Assembly (NCBI GenBank): GCA_031273365.1
Contig: JAISSA010000147.1
Span: 1 to 12,073, forward strand
Length of the DNA: 12,073 nucleotides
Origin: Synergistaceae bacterium
GTDB taxonomy: Bacteria; Synergistota; Synergistia; Synergistales; Aminobacteriaceae
Direction: 5' to 3'
Part shown: positions 9,601 through 12,073 of the stretch, piece after piece
Numbering within the stretch: the stretch's first letter is position 1
How the letters are laid out: the number at the start of each line of letters is the position of its first letter
Position numbers and translations under genes: made by a program
The notes under the pieces: model-generated
The model's input: the letters and a program-made list of their open reading frames with translations, nothing else
What the model was told of the DNA's origin: nothing
The model's database searches: none

Positions 9601-11777
9601 GGCACGACTGCGGCACGGACAGGGGCATCCGCATTCAGGCGCTGACGCGGGACGGCAAGGACATGATCCCGCTGGCCGACCGCATCTCCGGACGGACAGC
9701 GCTGGAGGACGTGTACGCGGCCGGTTCCGCGAAGAAGCTGCTGATTAAAAAAGGGGAGCTCATCACCTACGAGATTGCCGCGGCGATCGACAAAAGCGGC
9801 GTCACGGAGGTGTGGGTGCGCAGCCCGCTGGCCTGTGCGCTGAAGCGCGGGCTCTGCCAGAAGTGCTACGGCATGGACCTCTCGTCGCGTCATCTGGTCC
9901 CGGTGGGGGAGGCCGTCGGCGTCGTGGCCGCGCAGTCCATCGGAGAGCCGGGCACGCAGCTGACGATGCGGACCTTCCACACGGGCGGCGTGCGCCTGAC
10001 GGGCGAGGACATCACTCAGGGCCTTCCCCGCATCGAACAGCTTTTCGAGGTCCGCCGTCCCCGCAAGGTGGCGTTTCTGGCGGGTATCGACGGCGTCGTC
10101 GAGGAAATTCGCAGCTCAGAGGGCAAGCGTAAGGTCATCATCGCCTCGCAGGACGGTGAAACGCGGCTTGTGCACACGATCCCGGCCTCTCAGGAGCTGA
10201 AGGAGGACATCGTGGAGGGGATCGAGGTCACGAGCACGACGCGCCTCACGGAGGGCAATATCGATCCCCAGCAGCTTCTGGAGGTCAGCGGCATCGACGC
10301 GGTTCAGCATATGCTGGTGGACGAGATTCAGGAGGTCTACCGCTCTCAGGGCGTTTCGATCAACAACAAGCACATCGAGGTCATTCTTCGAAAGGTCGCG
10401 CCGCTGAACCGGGTTCGCCTGATCGAGGAGGGAGATACCTCGTTTGTCGCCGGCGACCTGGTCTGGCTCAGCGAGATCGAGGCGGAGGAGGCGCGCATCG
10501 TGCAGGACAACGAGCGCAACGTCGCGGAGGCCGTGCGCATCTTTGCGGGCGATCGCCTGAAGCGCGTCGAAAAATCGAGCGAGGAGATCGCCCCGCTTCT
10601 GGGGAACCCTCTCGACGAACCGGCGATAAGGCTTTTGCTCAAGCCTGGGATGATGATCTCCGAGGTCGTCGTGGAGCATGGCAAGCGGGACGTCAACATC
10701 GTCGTCGGCGGAGCCGCCTTCCGCAAGCAGATGGAGGGCATGGAGCTGGTCTCCGATTTTCTGGTCGAGGAGAACGTCGAGGCGAACGAAGAACGGGTAC
10801 ATATTCCGGCAGGGGAGCGTCTGTCCGCCTCGCAGCTTCGCCTGATCACGTCGCACGAACCGAAGCCCGTCGTGGTGCGCAACCGGGACACGCTCGACAA
10901 ACTCGTCGGCGTGGATTGGCTGGCCGAACGCATCGCCCGCGAAGATGAAACTCTGATAAAGGCGGACACCCTCATCACCAAAGAGGTCGCGGATCTGATC
11001 GGAGAGCTGGAGCTTCCTGAAGTCAAGGTCTGGCACAGTGTGGAGCAGATCGGCGTGGCCGACGCCTTCCAGAATGCCCTGATGAACGACGACAGCCTGT
11101 GGGGCAGGACGCTGCTCCAGGCGGCGGATCGGGAAGGAAACCCCATCGTCGGGGTGCCCCAGTACGTGGATGCCCGTGTCGTGCGCGGCCTGGCCGAAGG
11201 AGAGATCGCGGCGATCGAGACGGAAGAGGACGTCATTCCGCGACGGGCTCTCCTGCATAAATTTCTGTCGGGCACAATTTACGGCAGGGTTCTGCTCGAA
11301 GTGGTCTTCCCGGACGGCGTTGCGCCTCCTGCCCTCGAGTCCGGGCAGGAGATCAACGGAACGATGCTGGACGTGATCGTCGACAGCGAGCCGGTGGAGA
11401 TCTTCGTTCGGCCGATCTCTTCAAAGAGCGTCGTGAAGCAGCTGATCCGCGAGGTCACCTTCGTGCGCAAGCTGAGGGAAAGTCCGGAATGCAAGCCCTT
11501 CATCCACGGGATCACGAAGGCGGCGCTGGCGACCGACAGCTTCCTCAGCGCGGCCTCTTTCCAGCAGACGGCGCAGATTCTGGCCGGAGCGGCGGTGAAG
11601 GGGCAGATCGATCCTCTGCACGGTCTGAAGGAAAACGTGATTATCGGCCATCTCGTGCCCGCAGGCACGGGAGCGGAGGTGTTTCGCAAACTGGAAGCCC
11701 AGCGGGCCGAAGAGGCGGAAAAACGAGCCGAGGCCGCATCCATCGTTGCGAAAGAACCGGTCGAGGTCCGGGACTGA
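6654..11777 (+). CDS. rpoC: RNA polymerase β′ subunit with two large inserts
   Basis: β′ subunit (1707 residues), which holds the catalytic magnesium, clamp, bridge helix and trigger loop. Zinc site 1 has C59, C61, C76 and C79. The magnesium loop NADFDGDQM has D627, D629 and D631. Zinc site 2 has C986, C1061, C1068 and C1071. The trigger loop SIGEPGTQLTMRTFH begins at S1095 with H1109. There is no E. coli-type insert within the trigger loop. An N-terminal insert (about residues 134–340) lies where Thermus-type β′ has its extra domain. A larger insert (about 1284–1612) lies between the LRKV…GD region and the HGITKAALATDSFLSAASFQ motif, where E. coli and Bacillus have only a few dozen residues. 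The start is fixed by the conserved N-terminus (RIKLATPERIR, GEVKKPETINYRTLRPEKDG) and an AAGAAGGGA site about ten bases upstream inside rpoB. The 19-base overlap suggests translational coupling. Confidence 0.99.
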
Positions 11778-11802
11778 GGTCGGAAAGAAAAATTAACGGG
11801 GT

Positions 11803-11856
11803 CAGGGGACGCGTCCCCTGCGGGGTTTTTGTCGGGGGGCGGAGCCCCATGTTTTT
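11803..11856 (+). terminator. Two GC-rich hairpins with T-runs after rpoC
   Basis: A perfect 18-base palindrome CAGGGGACGCGTCCCCTG (11803–11820) starts 25 bases after the rpoC stop and is followed by CGGGGTTTTTG. The CCCC of its right arm could instead pair with the GGGG just before the T-run. A second stem, GGGGC-GGA-GCCCC (11836–11848), is followed by ATGTTTTTAG. Either or both are probable Rho-independent terminators of the rpoBC operon. The GGGG…GGAGCCCC style is also seen in dispersed GC-rich repeat elements of other genomes, so it may be repeat-derived. Confidence 0.75.
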
Positions 11857-11869
11857 AGCTTAAATCGAC

Positions 11870-11907
11870 AAAGGCGGGCGTTCCCTCGAAAGGGGGCGTC
11901 CGCCTTT
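11870..11907. terminator. Third, 17-bp hairpin with CGAA loop (possibly bidirectional)
   Basis: AAAGGCGGGCGTTCCCT pairs continuously (three G·U pairs) with AGGGGGCGTCCGCCTTT across a four-base CGAA loop. The flanking AAA/TTT gives a short U-tract in both directions: TTTCTG on plus, TTTGTCGATTT on minus. It is very stable and sits between rpoC and the next probable gene, so a boundary or bidirectional terminator role is likely. The structure is certain, the role inferred. Confidence 0.7.
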
Positions 11908-11966
11908 CTGCAGCCAGGTGCGAAACGAAGGTAAAAACCGCCGCGCCCCTGTTCAGCGTTTCGTAC

Positions 11967-12073
11967 ATGCGGAGAAGCCGGAAGGATTTGTCTTCTTTGG
12001 GCAGAGGCCGTCGCTACCTTTTGACGTTGGCGTTGGCGTTGGCGTTGACTTTGACTTTGCTGGCGTCCAGAAG
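11967..12073 (+). CDS. Probable start of an exported protein (cut by window edge)
   Basis: An open frame runs from ATG 11967 to the window end (35 codons). It gives a basic stretch MRRSRKDLSSLGRGRRY followed by an uninterrupted hydrophobic segment LLTLALALALTLTLLAS, the n- and h-regions of a Sec-type signal peptide or a membrane anchor. The ATG has no good ribosome-binding site. A TTG at 11997 has GGAAGGA (11980–11986) ten bases upstream and would give a more ordinary 7-residue n-region (MGRGRRY), so it may be the true start. The hydrophobic core is written by a hexanucleotide repeat. The mature protein is outside the window and no function can be given. The alternative is a minus-strand gene tail ending at a TAG at 12016–12014, which reads a low-complexity NANANA sequence and looks less natural. 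Confidence 0.4.
   Translation, partial: MRRSRKDLSSLGRGRRYLLTLALALALTLTLLASR
12021..12062 (+). repeat. Hexanucleotide repeat TTGGCG/TTGACT, seven units
   Basis: Seven consecutive six-base units read TTGACG, TTGGCG three times, TTGACT twice, then TTGCTG. In the plus-strand frame each unit gives Leu plus Ala, Thr or Leu. The use of TTG for every leucine here contrasts with the CTG/CTC-rich rpoB and rpoC genes, so the stretch probably grew by repeat expansion. Confidence 0.9.

Noticed and set aside
12014..12073. C-terminal tail of a minus-strand gene (…NANANANVKR)
   Set aside because: Low-complexity reading of the hexamer repeat; the opposite strand gives a coherent signal peptide with a ribosome-binding site. 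Not excluded outright.

Overview
The window is a 12 kb chromosomal segment whose core is the rpoB–rpoC operon (β and β′ subunits of RNA polymerase). To the left lie flagellar genes on the minus strand, a tRNA-Leu gene and the remains of a toxin–antitoxin locus. The most likely source is a motile, GC-rich bacterium of the Synergistota. This is an inference from the flagellin N-terminus, the very long β′ subunit (1707 residues, with two large lineage-type inserts and no enterobacterial trigger-loop insert) and the overall style. It is not proven by any marker here.

Layout, left to right. (1) 1–544, minus strand: the N-terminal 181 codons of a flagellin, running off the left edge. (2) 545–1282: about 740 bases without a convincing gene. 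They hold the flagellin leader, a leader hairpin, a cluster of short AAACCATTG repeats, a 15-bp A-tract tandem repeat, and one copy of a 62–64 bp dispersed repeat. (3) 1283–1714, minus strand: flaG with a 16-bp terminator-like hairpin behind it. A second copy of the dispersed repeat sits just upstream of its start. (4) 1871–2097, plus strand: a self-contained tRNA-Leu(CAG) unit with promoter, CCA-encoding tRNA and intrinsic terminator. (5) 2130–2558, minus strand: an antitoxin-like gene overlapping a YafQ-type toxin that an internal deletion and frameshift have destroyed. (6) 2732–2982: the rpoB control region, with a 17-bp tandem repeat, a long hairpin whose 3′ arm contains the −35 box, and a near-consensus σA-type promoter. 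(7) 2983–11777, plus strand: rpoB and rpoC overlapping by 19 bases. (8) 11778–12073: three stacked hairpins, then the probable start of a new plus-strand gene encoding a signal peptide whose hydrophobic core is a hexanucleotide repeat.

How the genes work together: RpoB and RpoC form the catalytic heart of RNA polymerase and are probably co-transcribed and translationally coupled. The usual upstream ribosomal-protein partners (rplK, rplA, rplJ, rplL) are not in the 2.9 kb before rpoB. Here rpoBC therefore appears to rely on its own promoter and control region. FlaG and flagellin belong to the filament system but look separately transcribed.

No phage, insertion sequence, CRISPR array or biosynthetic system was seen. 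The least ordinary points are the architecture of the β′ inserts, the promoter-in-a-hairpin before rpoB, the decayed toxin, and the repeat families around the flagellar genes.
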